DNA of 64,000 nucleotides from Neobacillus rhizophilus (GTDB taxonomy: Bacteria; Bacillota; Bacilli; Bacillales; Cytobacillaceae), in NCBI RefSeq assembly GCF_018343535.1, contig NZ_JAGYPF010000001.1, forward strand, positions 1,302,001-1,366,000. Reading direction: 5' to 3'. Shown piece by piece: positions 29,144 through 37,500 of this stretch. The notes below the pieces were generated by a model. That model saw nothing but the letters and a program-made list of their open reading frames with translations. It made no database searches and was not told the origin of the DNA. Numbering within the stretch: the first letter of the stretch is position 1; each line of letters starts with the position of its first letter. Both the position numbers and the translations under genes were made by a program.

Positions 29144-29275
29144 CTGATTGGCGCTCCAGGCACTTCGCTTTCCGCGGGTGTGCCGGGGAGCCTCCTCGTC
29201 GCTAAAGCTCCTGCGGGGTCTCCCCTGCCCCATACTCCCGCAGGAGTCTTCGTGCCTTCCGCGCCAATCAACAGG
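29144..29275 (-). repeat. full palindromic repeat, left copy
   Basis: The 132-bp unit starts CTGATTGGCGCTCCAGGCAC and ends CCGCGCCAATCAACAGG, containing TCCCGCAGGAGTC. It is the reverse complement of the 18463-18597 type and forms the left arm of an inverted pair with 29445-29575. Confidence 0.85.
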
Positions 29276-29444
29276 TGTATTAAATTAAAACTTCAACTCA
29301 CAAGATGAAGCTTCTATTATCTTGCCAGAAGACCAATGAAGGACAAAATCGATGGAATCATTGAGGGAATGTCTCTCATAAAGGCGATACACTTAGCAAG
29401 GTTCGAAAAAGTGTGTGGCAATAATTTAGATTAATTTGTCTCCC

Positions 29445-29575
29445 TGTTGATTGGAGCGTAGGGCACTCGACTCCTGCGGGATATAGAGGTCACTGGAGAC
29501 CCCACAGGCGCTAAAGCGCCGAGGAGGCTCCAGGACCTCCCCGCGGAAAGCGAGTGCCCGGAGCGGAAATCAACA
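29445..29575 (+). repeat. full palindromic repeat, right copy
   Basis: The unit starts CTGTTGATTGGAGCG and ends CGGAGCGGAAATCAACAG, with GACTCCTGCGGGA and GCGCCGAGGAGGCTCC inside. It has the same orientation as 18463-18597. Confidence 0.85.
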
Positions 29576-29676
29576 GCCCTAGTTGCATAGACTATCAATT
29601 TAGATAAAATAAAAAATTGCCGAGAAAGATAACCTTTCTCGACAATTTGGGAGACTGCAATCATACTTTTTAAGTT

Positions 29677-30783
29677 TTAAAGCAGCGGCAGGGTGATATA
29701 GAATGTAGTCCCTTTTCCTACTTCGCTTTCAATCCGTATTGAGCCTTTATGCTCCTCAATAATTTTATAGCTGACCATTAACCCAAGTCCTGTGCCTCTT
29801 TCTTTGGTTGTGAAAAAAGCTTCCCCCAGCCTTTGTAATTTCTCTTTGGATATTCCTATCCCTTCATCCTGGATTGAAATCAGAGCTTGATTATTTTCAA
29901 AGGCCTCTATAGTAACCGTAATTGTCCCGCCGTCTGGCATGACTTCGATCGCATTTTTGATTAAATTAATAAAAACTTTTTTCAACTGATTGGGTTCACA
30001 AAAAATCGGCGCAAGCGTTTCATCAAATCTTGTTGAGAATTGAACATTATGTAAAACAGCCTGGGCGTGTAAAATGTCTAAGGTTTCCCTCATTATTTGA
30101 TTCAGATTCTTCTCCTGAAAACGGATTTCCTGGGGTTTAGCCAATAGTAAAAATTCGTTAATGATGGTATCAATCCGCTCTAGCTCACTAGTTATCACTT
30201 CATAGTACATGGAATGTTCTTGTTTGATGCTACCTTCAAGTAGCTGGATAAAGCCTTTTAAAGCTGTCATCGGATTTCTGATTTCGTGGGCAATTCCAGC
30301 CGCAAGCTCGCCTATAACCTTTAACGTTTCTGATTTCCTAAGCTGTTCCTGCATATCCATCTTTTCAGTAATATCCTTTAAGGCAGTAAAATTCAAGTCC
30401 GCCATAATGTCTAATTTTGAACTGATTTCGATATGCCTATTTTTGCCGGAAATCATCTCAAAAACAATAATGGATGTATGATACCCCTTTTCAATTACCT
30501 GCTTAATATGTTTCTTTATTTCTAGCGTTTGTTTTTCAAGCTTGCTAAATGGCTCAAAAAACAATCTACCTATTAATTTTTCCTTTGGAAGACCAAATAG
30601 CTTTTCTGCTGTAAAATTTACATCTACTATGCGATATTGGTAATCCCAAAGGATGAGTCCATCAATGGAATCTTCAAAAATGCGTTTATATCTTTGTTCG
30701 TGCTTTTGCAATTTTGCATTTTTTGAAAACACTACATCAGGCTTGCTCGGTAAAGTACCATCCTGTTCCAATTTAATTTCCAC
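29677..30783 (-). CDS. soluble PAS-domain sensor histidine kinase
   Basis: The 368-aa kinase has no membrane segment. A PAS domain spans about residues 30-145 (YKRIFEDSIDGLILWDYQYR, LKDITEKMD). The HisKA domain carries the phosphoacceptor His166 in GIAHEIRNPMTALKGF, and the ATPase domain shows NLIKNAIEVMP, DEGIGISKE and GTGLGLMVSYKI. This layout is that of bacillus sporulation kinases feeding the Spo0A phosphorelay, which would suit the nearby Spo0E-like gene; the target is inferred. No response regulator is adjacent. It starts with GTG after CGGGGTGG. Confidence 0.85.
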   Translation of the reverse strand: MEIKLEQDGTLPSKPDVVFSKNAKLQKHEQRYKRIFEDSIDGLILWDYQYRIVDVNFTAEKLFGLPKEKLIGRLFFEPFSKLEKQTLEIKKHIKQVIEKGYHTSIIVFEMISGKNRHIEISSKLDIMADLNFTALKDITEKMDMQEQLRKSETLKVIGELAAGIAHEIRNPMTALKGFIQLLEGSIKQEHSMYYEVITSELERIDTIINEFLLLAKPQEIRFQEKNLNQIMRETLDILHAQAVLHNVQFSTRFDETLAPIFCEPNQLKKVFINLIKNAIEVMPDGGTITVTIEAFENNQALISIQDEGIGISKEKLQRLGEAFFTTKERGTGLGLMVSYKIIEEHKGSIRIESEVGKGTTFYITLPLL

Positions 30784-30900
30784 TAAACGGCCACCCCGCT
30801 ATCAACCAAAGTTCAGCGTTAATTTAAAAACTTATATTCTATACAAAACTTGTTAATTCCTTTTTTCTGCCAATATTTTTTATTTCTTCCTATAAAAAGA

Positions 30901-30927
30901 AAAACGCAAAGCTAAATTGCTTTGAGT
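30901..30927. terminator. left copy of a duplicated terminator
   Basis: GCAAAGC and GCTTTG arms enclose TAAATT. On the minus strand the stem is followed by GCGTTTTTC. It is repeated at 31038-31065 on the far side of the IS remnant. Confidence 0.6.
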
Positions 30928-31037
30928 CATGCTGTCGAAGAGGTCTGTTGATTAGCAGGGGCAATCAAAAATATCGATAGTTGATTCTGGAAAAGCACAA
31001 AAAATTGTCGAGAAAAATATCCTTTCTCGACAATTTG
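30928..31037 (+). mobile_element. 110-bp remnant of the same IS family
   Basis: The left end CATGCTGTCGAAGAGG joins TCTGTTGATTAGCAGGG and the right end ATTGTCGAGAAAAATATC with its mirror TTTCTCGACAATTTG. This looks like recombination between the left and right palindromic repeats, leaving only the tips. It is flanked by near-identical terminator copies (20 of 23 core bases). Confidence 0.7.
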
Positions 31038-31065
31038 GCGTAAAGCTAATTTGCTTTGCGTTTTT
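31038..31065. terminator. right copy of the duplicated terminator
   Basis: GCGTAAAGC and GCTTTGCG form the stem around TAATTT, followed by TTTTTCTATTTTT on the plus strand. It lies just after the por operon stop on the opposite strand. Confidence 0.65.
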
Positions 31066-31071
31066 CTATTT

Positions 31072-33366
31072 TTATAGCCATGGATTTTCATGCTTTGCTT
31101 TAAGGCGCTGCCACCTTTTTTCTACTTCTCTTTCGAATTCGTCTACTAGATGTTTGTTTTCTTCTTTGAGGAGATGTTTCGTTTTCCCCATATATTTAAA
31201 CCATTCTGTTACCGGAACGCGCTTTTTCTTTTCTTCTGGGTTATAGGTAATAGCGGTAACACCCTGTTCTACTTCATACAGTGGGAAGAAACAGGAGTTG
31301 ACGGCCTCTTCAAGAATTTTTGTTCCATAACGGTCCTCGGATTTCCAGTTTAATGGACAGGTTATTAAAAGTTTTCCGTATACTGGTCCGACATTTTGTG
31401 CGTACCACTGGGCTTTCGCACCTTTTTTAACCAAATCCTGTGGGAATGCTTCTGAACCAGTAAATACATAAGGGATATTTGTCGCAGCCATAATTTGTAC
31501 TGTATCTTTGTGGTGGAAACTTTTCCCTTGCTGTGTTTTTCCCACACCAGAAGTACTTGTCATATGGCCAAGCGGTGTTGAATAAGACATTTGTGACCCG
31601 GTATTCATATAGCCTTCATTATCGTATTCGAGCATAATCAGCTTATGGCCGCGAAGTGCCGTCCCAATTGCCGATCCCATACCGATATCCATTCCGCCGT
31701 CACCGGTAATCATCACGAATGTTGCATCATCAGACACTTGAATTTCCCCGCGCCGCTTTAATTCCATGAAGGCCTCAACAGTACCTGAAAGGGTTGCTGC
31801 ACCATTCTGGAACAGGTTATGCATCATCGTCTGCTTATGCGAGCTATATGGATAGGCAGTTGTTGTAACGTAGGCACAGCCAGTTTGGAATAGAGTGACA
31901 ATATCCCCTTCAATCCCTTTAAAGAACAACTCCAGTCCGCCGAATATGCCGCAGCCCGGGCAGGCGCCATGACCGGAAGCAATTCTTTTCGGCTTATTTG
32001 TCAGCATCCGCAGTGGCGGGATTTTCACTTTTAATTTATTTGTTTCTTCATCCATTTTTACTTCAATTAAACCAGATTTATAGGCATCACCCTGCTGCGG
32101 AGTGATGACAGGCTTCAGGATTTTTTCCGGATTTCCCGGTACATGCCCAAAATAATCAAATGGTTTTTCTGCATAGCCTTTCTCCATCGCATCAATCGCC
32201 ATATTAAAGAATTCTTGGGCATCATTTGCATAGAAATCCTTACCGCCCATTCCGAATACACGGCTTAACACGATAGTTTGATTATTCTTGTCATCCTGCA
32301 GGGCAGACTTGACCTCATGCGTTAAGTTTGGACCATGTGCACCATAGGAATCAGCACGCTCACCAACTAATAATGCTTTCACATTTTTAAGAGCTTCACG
32401 GATTTCTTTAACCGGGAATGGACGAATAATATTTGGACTGATTACCCCGGCTTTAATTCCTTGGGCGCGTAGCTGGTCGACAACATCCTTTGCCGATTCG
32501 GCTGCAGAGTTTAATAGGAATAACGCAACTTCAGCGTCCTCCATTTTGTATAAGTCCAAAACAGAATATTCTCTTCCTGAAAGTTTTGCATATTCGGCAG
32601 ACACTTCCCTGAATACCTCTCCAGCATTGTACATAGCTTCGGATTGCTGGAAGTGATTGTTCATCAAATCTTCGCCGTTCATGTGGGCACCGATCGTTAC
32701 CGGTTTTTGCGGATCTCTAATAAAATTGTAATCAGTCGGGCATTCGCCGACAAATTGCTGGACTACCCGGCGGTCCTTGAAGTATTGAACTCTCCGTTTT
32801 TGGTGGGAGGTCCAGAATCCATCATATGCAACAATGACAGGGAGCCGGACTTTGGAGTGTTCGGCAATTTTCAATGCCATAATATTCATGTCATAGACCG
32901 CTTGCGGAGTTCTTGCCGTTAAAATAACCCAACCGGTATTTAGACCAAAGTAAAGATCTGAGTGGTCCCCGCGGATATCAAGCGGACCACTGACAGCCCG
33001 AGTGACAAGATTCATGACCATCGGGAATCGTGTGCCTGCCTGAACTGGAAGCTGTTCAATCATATATAAAAAGCCGTTAGCACTTGTTGCATTGAAGACG
33101 CGCGCCCCAGTGGCGGCAGCACCATAGCAAATACCGGCCGAGCCATGCTCGCCATCTGCCGGAATCAACTTAATATCATGCTCGCCGCGGGCTTTCATTT
33201 GATCTAAAAATTGTGCCACCTCTGTAGATGGAGTAATCGGGAAATAACCCATGATATGATAGTTGATTTGCGCTGCCGCCATCGCAGCCATTTCATTGCC
33301 GGATTCAAAGGTCGAAATCTGCTCGGCTCCAACCTGCGCTGTTAATTTTTCCTCTAAAATAGCCAT
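31072..33366 (-). CDS. 2-oxoacid:ferredoxin oxidoreductase, fused alpha-beta subunit
   Basis: The 764-aa protein joins the alpha domain (residues 1 to about 455, with GYFPITPSTEVAQFLDQM and TSANGFLYMIEQLPVQAG) and the beta domain (from about 475), which binds thiamine diphosphate through GDGGMDIGMGSAIGTALRG and NEGYMNTG; ACPGCGIFGG adds cluster cysteines. The enzyme oxidises pyruvate or a related 2-oxoacid to acyl-CoA and reduces ferredoxin. Pyruvate is most likely, but sequence alone does not fix it. The ATG at 33366 (GAAGGAGGG site) overlaps the previous stop as TAATG; the 808-aa form from 33498 is rejected. Confidence 0.9.
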   Translation of the reverse strand: MAILEEKLTAQVGAEQISTFESGNEMAAMAAAQINYHIMGYFPITPSTEVAQFLDQMKARGEHDIKLIPADGEHGSAGICYGAAATGARVFNATSANGFLYMIEQLPVQAGTRFPMVMNLVTRAVSGPLDIRGDHSDLYFGLNTGWVILTARTPQAVYDMNIMALKIAEHSKVRLPVIVAYDGFWTSHQKRRVQYFKDRRVVQQFVGECPTDYNFIRDPQKPVTIGAHMNGEDLMNNHFQQSEAMYNAGEVFREVSAEYAKLSGREYSVLDLYKMEDAEVALFLLNSAAESAKDVVDQLRAQGIKAGVISPNIIRPFPVKEIREALKNVKALLVGERADSYGAHGPNLTHEVKSALQDDKNNQTIVLSRVFGMGGKDFYANDAQEFFNMAIDAMEKGYAEKPFDYFGHVPGNPEKILKPVITPQQGDAYKSGLIEVKMDEETNKLKVKIPPLRMLTNKPKRIASGHGACPGCGIFGGLELFFKGIEGDIVTLFQTGCAYVTTTAYPYSSHKQTMMHNLFQNGAATLSGTVEAFMELKRRGEIQVSDDATFVMITGDGGMDIGMGSAIGTALRGHKLIMLEYDNEGYMNTGSQMSYSTPLGHMTSTSGVGKTQQGKSFHHKDTVQIMAATNIPYVFTGSEAFPQDLVKKGAKAQWYAQNVGPVYGKLLITCPLNWKSEDRYGTKILEEAVNSCFFPLYEVEQGVTAITYNPEEKKKRVPVTEWFKYMGKTKHLLKEENKHLVDEFEREVEKRWQRLKAKHENPWL

Positions 33367-34379
33367 TATAAATTCCCTCCTTCTGCATAAGGAAAGTTTT
33401 GCTTCACACGATTTGCGTCTGCGTATCCGATCATTTCTCGAAGATCCGATAAAGCACTTGTCGGACATGCTTCCACACATTTTAAGCAGCCCTTGCAATA
33501 TTGATAGTCAATTCCCTTAAGAAACATTTGCTCTCTGCCGCGTTTGTCCGCTCCCTCTTCCCAGACGAAACAGAAATCTGGACAAACGTTATCGCAGGCC
33601 GCACAGTCTATACACTTATCGCGTTCAAACTTTGGCAAGAAGCCTTGTCTTGAGCCGCTCAAATCTTTTAATATACTATTTGCCTGAGTGGTGATAACAC
33701 CACCAAGCTCTTGGGTCATATAGCCTAGCTGCGGAAGCGGGCGGGTAAAGGCTTTACCTTGGGCATCCTCCGGAACATGGTATGTTTTAAATTCAACTTC
33801 ACTATAGCCGCGGTCAAACGTACGCAGATTCGGTTCGACAAAGTGCGGGTATTTTTTCTCGAATGTCTTCCGGATAACTTTTCTCATGGCGTCCGGATCC
33901 AAAAAATCACATATGCGGAATAACGCCCCGAGCATCGCTGTATTTACTTTCGTTTTTTCCTCGACGGCAATAGTTAAAGCATCTACAATCGCTAATGTTC
34001 CATATTCCAGTTTTAAGTCCTGTTTCACATCATCGAAATCCCTTGATGAGTTGACTAAGACGATACCGTCAGCATTTAAACCGCTGACCACATTAATCGT
34101 TTTATACAATGCTTCGTGGAAAACGCCCACAATATGAGGCTGCTCAATCGGACTGTGGTCACGAATTTCAACCCTAGGTTCACAAAAGCGGATAAAGCTT
34201 TTAACCGGAGTTCCTTTTTTCTCCGAGCCATACGACGAAAAGTTGGAGCCATTTAAACCAAGCCCTAATACCCCTGCTTCCGCCAGCATTTTTCCGGCAA
34301 GATTTGCTCCAAGACCACCGATTGATTCGAGACGGATTTCAAAAAAACCCAGCTCATTTTTTTGCGGTAAAATAGACAT
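33366..34379 (-). CDS. 2-oxoacid:ferredoxin oxidoreductase, fused gamma-delta subunit
   Basis: The 337-aa protein has the gamma domain (IGGLGANLAGKMLAEAGVLG, residues 17-36) and a C-terminal two-cluster ferredoxin domain with CIDCAACDNVCPDFC and CKGCLKCVEACP. It is first in a two-gene operon with the alpha-beta fusion, so the four-subunit enzyme is packed into two polypeptides. Reduced ferredoxin from it and the FixABCX complex meet at the same carrier pool. Confidence 0.9.
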   Translation of the reverse strand: MSILPQKNELGFFEIRLESIGGLGANLAGKMLAEAGVLGLGLNGSNFSSYGSEKKGTPVKSFIRFCEPRVEIRDHSPIEQPHIVGVFHEALYKTINVVSGLNADGIVLVNSSRDFDDVKQDLKLEYGTLAIVDALTIAVEEKTKVNTAMLGALFRICDFLDPDAMRKVIRKTFEKKYPHFVEPNLRTFDRGYSEVEFKTYHVPEDAQGKAFTRPLPQLGYMTQELGGVITTQANSILKDLSGSRQGFLPKFERDKCIDCAACDNVCPDFCFVWEEGADKRGREQMFLKGIDYQYCKGCLKCVEACPTSALSDLREMIGYADANRVKQNFPYAEGGNL

Positions 34380-34477
34380 AATGTCCCTCTCCTTCTTTGT
34401 TCAATAAAACTACCCGAAAAAGACATAAATAATTAACTTATCTCACCGCTATTGTAGGCCATATTATTTTTTAAATC

Positions 34478-34493
34478 TGTGACAAAAATCAAA
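34478..34493 (+). promoter_or_regulatory. FNR-like site upstream of the por operon
   Basis: TGTGACAAAAATCAAA fits TGTGA-N6-TCACA except at two positions, and lies about 100 nt upstream of the operon, a workable distance for a regulator. The second half-site is imperfect. Confidence 0.35.
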
Positions 34494-34713
34494 CATCCAA
34501 ACATTTTTTTTAAAACACATTTTAATCCATCGAAAAAATTCTTTATTTACAAAGCATCTTCATTGTTTTCAATTATATAACAGGTTTCACGTTGTATTAT
34601 AACAGAGTAATTGCAATTGATAATCAACTTAGCATAAGCTAAAGTGGCACCGGTTTGTCCCCTGTCCTTTTCGGCTAAAATAAGCTATAATAATATTTTG
34701 TTTTATTATAAAG

Positions 34714-34824
34714 AAAACTCGCCGATTGGCGAGCCCCTAAGGGTGGTTCATGAGGCGTAGTTGCACTTATGCGTTAAGAAAGTATAAAGCTTTCGACAGA
34801 AAGTTTATACTTTCTTATTAGCTA
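34714..34824 (+). repeat. structured intergenic repeat, copy 1
   Basis: The repeat contains CTCGCC-GATT-GGCGAG (a perfect stem), CCCCTAAGGG, the conserved string GAGGCGTAGTTG, and a long hairpin GAAAGTATAAA...TTTATACTTTC, ending in TTAGCTAA. Much of this recurs at 43728-43801. This copy is in the 5' leader of the radical SAM gene, ending just before its Shine-Dalgarno site. Confidence 0.7.
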
Positions 34825-34840
34825 AAAAAGGAGCTTTTTT

Positions 34841-36583
34841 ATGAAAGTCATTTGTTCCACACTTAACGCAAAATACATTCATACCAATCTGGCCATCAGG
34901 TTCTTAAAGGCATATGCAGCGCCTGAATTTGATATCATATTAAAGGAATACACCATCAAAGATCCGGTGATGAACATTGTCTCAGATCTACACCAGCAAA
35001 AGCCGGATGTTATCGGTTTTAGCTGTTATATTTGGAATATTGAAGAGACCCTTAAGGTCGTCAATATGCTTAAGAAAATTGACCCTTCCCTCATCATTGT
35101 ATTAGGAGGCCCTGAGGTTTCCTACGACACACGTGAATGGATGGAAAAACATTCAGAAATCGACTTTATCGTAATGGGCGAAGGGGAACAAACCTTTAAA
35201 CAATTGCTGACGGAGCTTAATACAAACAAAAATATCGAAAATGTCCATGGAGTTGCATATCGTGACAATGGAAACTTAGCCAGCACACCACAGAGAAATA
35301 AGCTTGATTTAAAAGAATTACCTTCTCCATTCCGCTTTCCTGAGGATATTCCCCAGTTGGGGAAACGGGTTACTTATATCGAAACAAGCCGAGGCTGTCC
35401 GTTCAGCTGTCAATTTTGCCTATCTTCCATCGAAGTCGGTGTCCGCTATTTTGACCGGGAACGAATTAAAGAGGATATTCGCTATTTAATGGCAAACGGT
35501 GCAAAAACAATTAAATTTGTTGACCGGACCTTTAATATTAGCAGAAGCTATGCAATGGAAATGTTCCGTTTCCTTATTGATGAACATCTTCCCGGAACTG
35601 TGTTCCAATTTGAAATTACTGCCGATATTATGCGGCCGGAAGTCATTGAATTTCTTAACCAAGAGGCACCAAAAGGACTTTTCCGTTTCGAAATTGGTGT
35701 ACAGTCAACGAATGACTATACAAATGAGCTTGTGAGAAGAAAGCAAAATTTTGAAAAACTGAAAAGAACAGTGACGATGGTGAAAGATGGGGGGAAAATC
35801 GATCAGCATCTTGATCTTATTGCGGGACTGCCTGAAGAAGATTATGCCTCCTTCCGGAAGACCTTCAACGATGTGTTTGAAATGAGGCCGGAAGAACTGC
35901 AGTTAGGGTTTTTAAAAATGCTGCGCGGAACAGGGGTACGTATACGTGCTGCAGAACATGATTATGTATATATGGATCATTCCCCATATGAGATTTTAAG
36001 CAACAATGTTCTATCGTTTGACGATATTGTTAAAATAAAGCAAGTGGAAGATGTGTTAGAGAAATATTGGAATGACCACCGTATGGATCACACAGTTGAA
36101 TACCTGGTGACACATGTTTTCCCTTCACCGTTCGATTTCTTTCAGGATTTTGGTTCCTACTGGGATGAACAGGGCTGGTCAAGAATCGGCCATCAGTTGG
36201 AGGATCTTTTTCGGCGATTACATTCATTTTTAGTCAAGAGGGCGGTTCCGAACCTTGATGTTATTTCCGGTTTAATGAAATATGATTATTTAAAACATCA
36301 TAAATACAAACCGAGAAAACCTTGGTGGGAAGCAGGGCTGGAAAAAAGCGAACGTTCGAAAATCTACAAACGAATTTCCGAGACTCCGCAGCTTTTAGGA
36401 CCGGAATTTCTCAAACTTGAGCTTGATGAAAAAGAACTTTATAAGCATACCATGCTGGAACTTTTGTCTTTTGACTTGACAAAGTATTTTCTAAACGGTG
36501 AAATAGACCACCAGTCCTCAGGTTTATTGGCGTATTTTGACCCTACCAACCTAGAGACAATCTTATTTCCTTTTAAAATCTAA
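34841..36583 (+). CDS. B12-binding domain radical SAM protein
   Basis: The 580-aa protein begins with a cobalamin-binding-like Rossmann domain (residues 1-140, GFSCYIWNIEETLKVVNML, ILVLGGPE-type strand). The radical SAM domain follows, with the cluster motif SRGCPFSCQFCLSS, and ends in a helical DUF4080-type region (about 400-570). Such enzymes catalyse methylations or other radical reactions; no substrate can be named. AAAAAAGGAGC precedes the ATG. It is monocistronic, with a terminator directly after. Confidence 0.85.
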   Translation: MKVICSTLNAKYIHTNLAIRFLKAYAAPEFDIILKEYTIKDPVMNIVSDLHQQKPDVIGFSCYIWNIEETLKVVNMLKKIDPSLIIVLGGPEVSYDTREWMEKHSEIDFIVMGEGEQTFKQLLTELNTNKNIENVHGVAYRDNGNLASTPQRNKLDLKELPSPFRFPEDIPQLGKRVTYIETSRGCPFSCQFCLSSIEVGVRYFDRERIKEDIRYLMANGAKTIKFVDRTFNISRSYAMEMFRFLIDEHLPGTVFQFEITADIMRPEVIEFLNQEAPKGLFRFEIGVQSTNDYTNELVRRKQNFEKLKRTVTMVKDGGKIDQHLDLIAGLPEEDYASFRKTFNDVFEMRPEELQLGFLKMLRGTGVRIRAAEHDYVYMDHSPYEILSNNVLSFDDIVKIKQVEDVLEKYWNDHRMDHTVEYLVTHVFPSPFDFFQDFGSYWDEQGWSRIGHQLEDLFRRLHSFLVKRAVPNLDVISGLMKYDYLKHHKYKPRKPWWEAGLEKSERSKIYKRISETPQLLGPEFLKLELDEKELYKHTMLELLSFDLTKYFLNGEIDHQSSGLLAYFDPTNLETILFPFKI

Positions 36584-36612
36584 AATAAGCCGGTGCTCCC
36601 GGCTTATTTTTC
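36583..36612. terminator. terminator of the radical SAM gene
   Basis: AATAAGCCGG and CCGGCTTATT form a 10-bp stem with loop TGCTC and a T-run. It can also serve the minus-strand genes that end at 36617. Confidence 0.88.
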
Positions 36613-36616
36613 TTTT

Positions 36617-36742
36617 TTAGGTACGTTTTTTCTTAAATCTGTTTTTTATTTTTTCAACCAATGGAATACCGTTTACATCACCAAATTCTACACTAAATTC
36701 CTCTGTAGGTATTCTTGGCGGGGTCTTGCGACGGCCTTTCAT
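36617..36742 (-). CDS. 41-aa small basic protein, paralogue B
   Basis: The frame reads MKGRRKTPPRIPTEEFSVEF and ends IKNRFKKKRT. It shares the motif EEFSVEFGD with SEFSAEFTD in the gene just upstream, suggesting a tandem duplicate. The ATG lies 1 nt after the upstream stop, with AGGGAAGAAG before it, so the pair is co-translated. Function unknown; Bacillus spore-related small proteins are one possibility. Confidence 0.65.
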   Translation of the reverse strand: MKGRRKTPPRIPTEEFSVEFGDVNGIPLVEKIKNRFKKKRT

Positions 36743-36743
36743 T

Positions 36744-36905
36744 TTAACTTCTTCCCTTTTTTCCTAGCTTTGAATTGCGGTTTTGAAATCTGATTGCATT
36801 ATTGTTATCGGTAAATTCAGCGGAAAATTCACTTTCCTGGACATTCTTCTTTGGTGTTTTGGTGTACTTTTCCACTGCATCAAATTCAGCCTTCCTCTTA
36901 GCCAT
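36744..36905 (-). CDS. 53-aa small basic protein, paralogue A
   Basis: The frame reads MAKRKAEFDAVEKYTKTPKK, then NVQESEFSAEFTDNNNAIRF and a basic tail. AAGGAGGTTTTCCAAG before the ATG is a near-ideal ribosome site. It is rich in Lys and Glu, with no cysteine or membrane segment. It is the first of two coupled genes and is not a family I can name. Confidence 0.68.
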   Translation of the reverse strand: MAKRKAEFDAVEKYTKTPKKNVQESEFSAEFTDNNNAIRFQNRNSKLGKKGRS

Positions 36906-37039
36906 CTTGGAAAACCTCCTTAAAATTCATGTTACATAGATAGTTTTAAGCAATTTTTGTGGAATCATTCGTTTCCTTATTTTTCATAAATAAAAAAAAG
37001 GTTTACGCAAATAATAAATGAAAACAGGGGGAATGCTGG

Positions 37040-37393
37040 ATGAAAAAAGATAATAGGAAGAAAATTGAACAGAAAGTAAGTATCGATGAAACTTTGCCGC
37101 ATCAAATAAATGCACCAAGCTTTGAAGGAACAGGAATAAAAATGGAAGCGCCATTTGTTAATGAGCACGGAGTAGTCATTGGAGATAGCTTATATGCCTC
37201 AGAAAATTCTCCACTAGAAAATTGGTCAGAGGATACGGACCCAGCCATAATGTCGGGTGATGCGTGGGTGCACCCGACAAACGATATCGGCTGGAACACA
37301 GCAGAAAATCGGGAACTGCTAGAAAGCAAAAGAAAGCCGCAAGCATATCCTTTTATGCATCCCACCAAGGATGTAAGCAAAGGGACAGATTGA
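37040..37393 (+). CDS. DUF3905 family protein
   Basis: The 117-aa hydrophilic protein carries the DUF3905 pattern: DETLPHQINAPSFEGTGIKM, then SGDAWVHPTNDIGWNTAENR and FMHPTKD. The family seems confined to spore formers. The GGGGG site is followed by ATG at 37040. Its role is unknown, but the neighbours (SASP, paralogue pair) suggest a spore link. Confidence 0.75.
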   Translation: MKKDNRKKIEQKVSIDETLPHQINAPSFEGTGIKMEAPFVNEHGVVIGDSLYASENSPLENWSEDTDPAIMSGDAWVHPTNDIGWNTAENRELLESKRKPQAYPFMHPTKDVSKGTD

Positions 37394-37500
37394 AAAGCTA
37401 ACCAGATTCGATAAACATTTCCACTTATGAATAAAGTCAAAGCAATCAATACTACCCTTACAGAGAAATAAATCTCTGGATAGAATAAGGAGTGAAAAAT

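Larger units (their letters stand above)
29032..29649 (+). mobile_element. non-autonomous derivative of the 16851-18689 IS
   Basis: The element is about 618 bp with the same ends (GAGGCTGTCGAAAAAC on the left, TTTCTCGACAATTTG on the right) and both full palindromic repeats, but the transposase is deleted to about 150 nt. The surviving tail CGAAAAAGTGTGTGGCAAT matches GGAAAAAGTGTGTTGCAAT in the larger element, and the left TTATAATATTATTAATA is shared. It is MITE-like and could only move with help from an intact relative. Confidence 0.8.
29015..29676. other. gene-free region filled by an IS derivative
   Basis: Nearly all of these 662 nt belong to the non-coding element at 29032-29649. Apparent small frames here run through the palindromic repeats and are not genes. 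Confidence 0.75.
34380..34840. other. intergenic region between por and radical SAM genes (461 nt)
   Basis: There is no credible gene. It holds the por promoter region with an FNR-like site at 34478-34493, an AT-rich stretch, and the structured repeat at 34714-34824. Confidence 0.6.
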
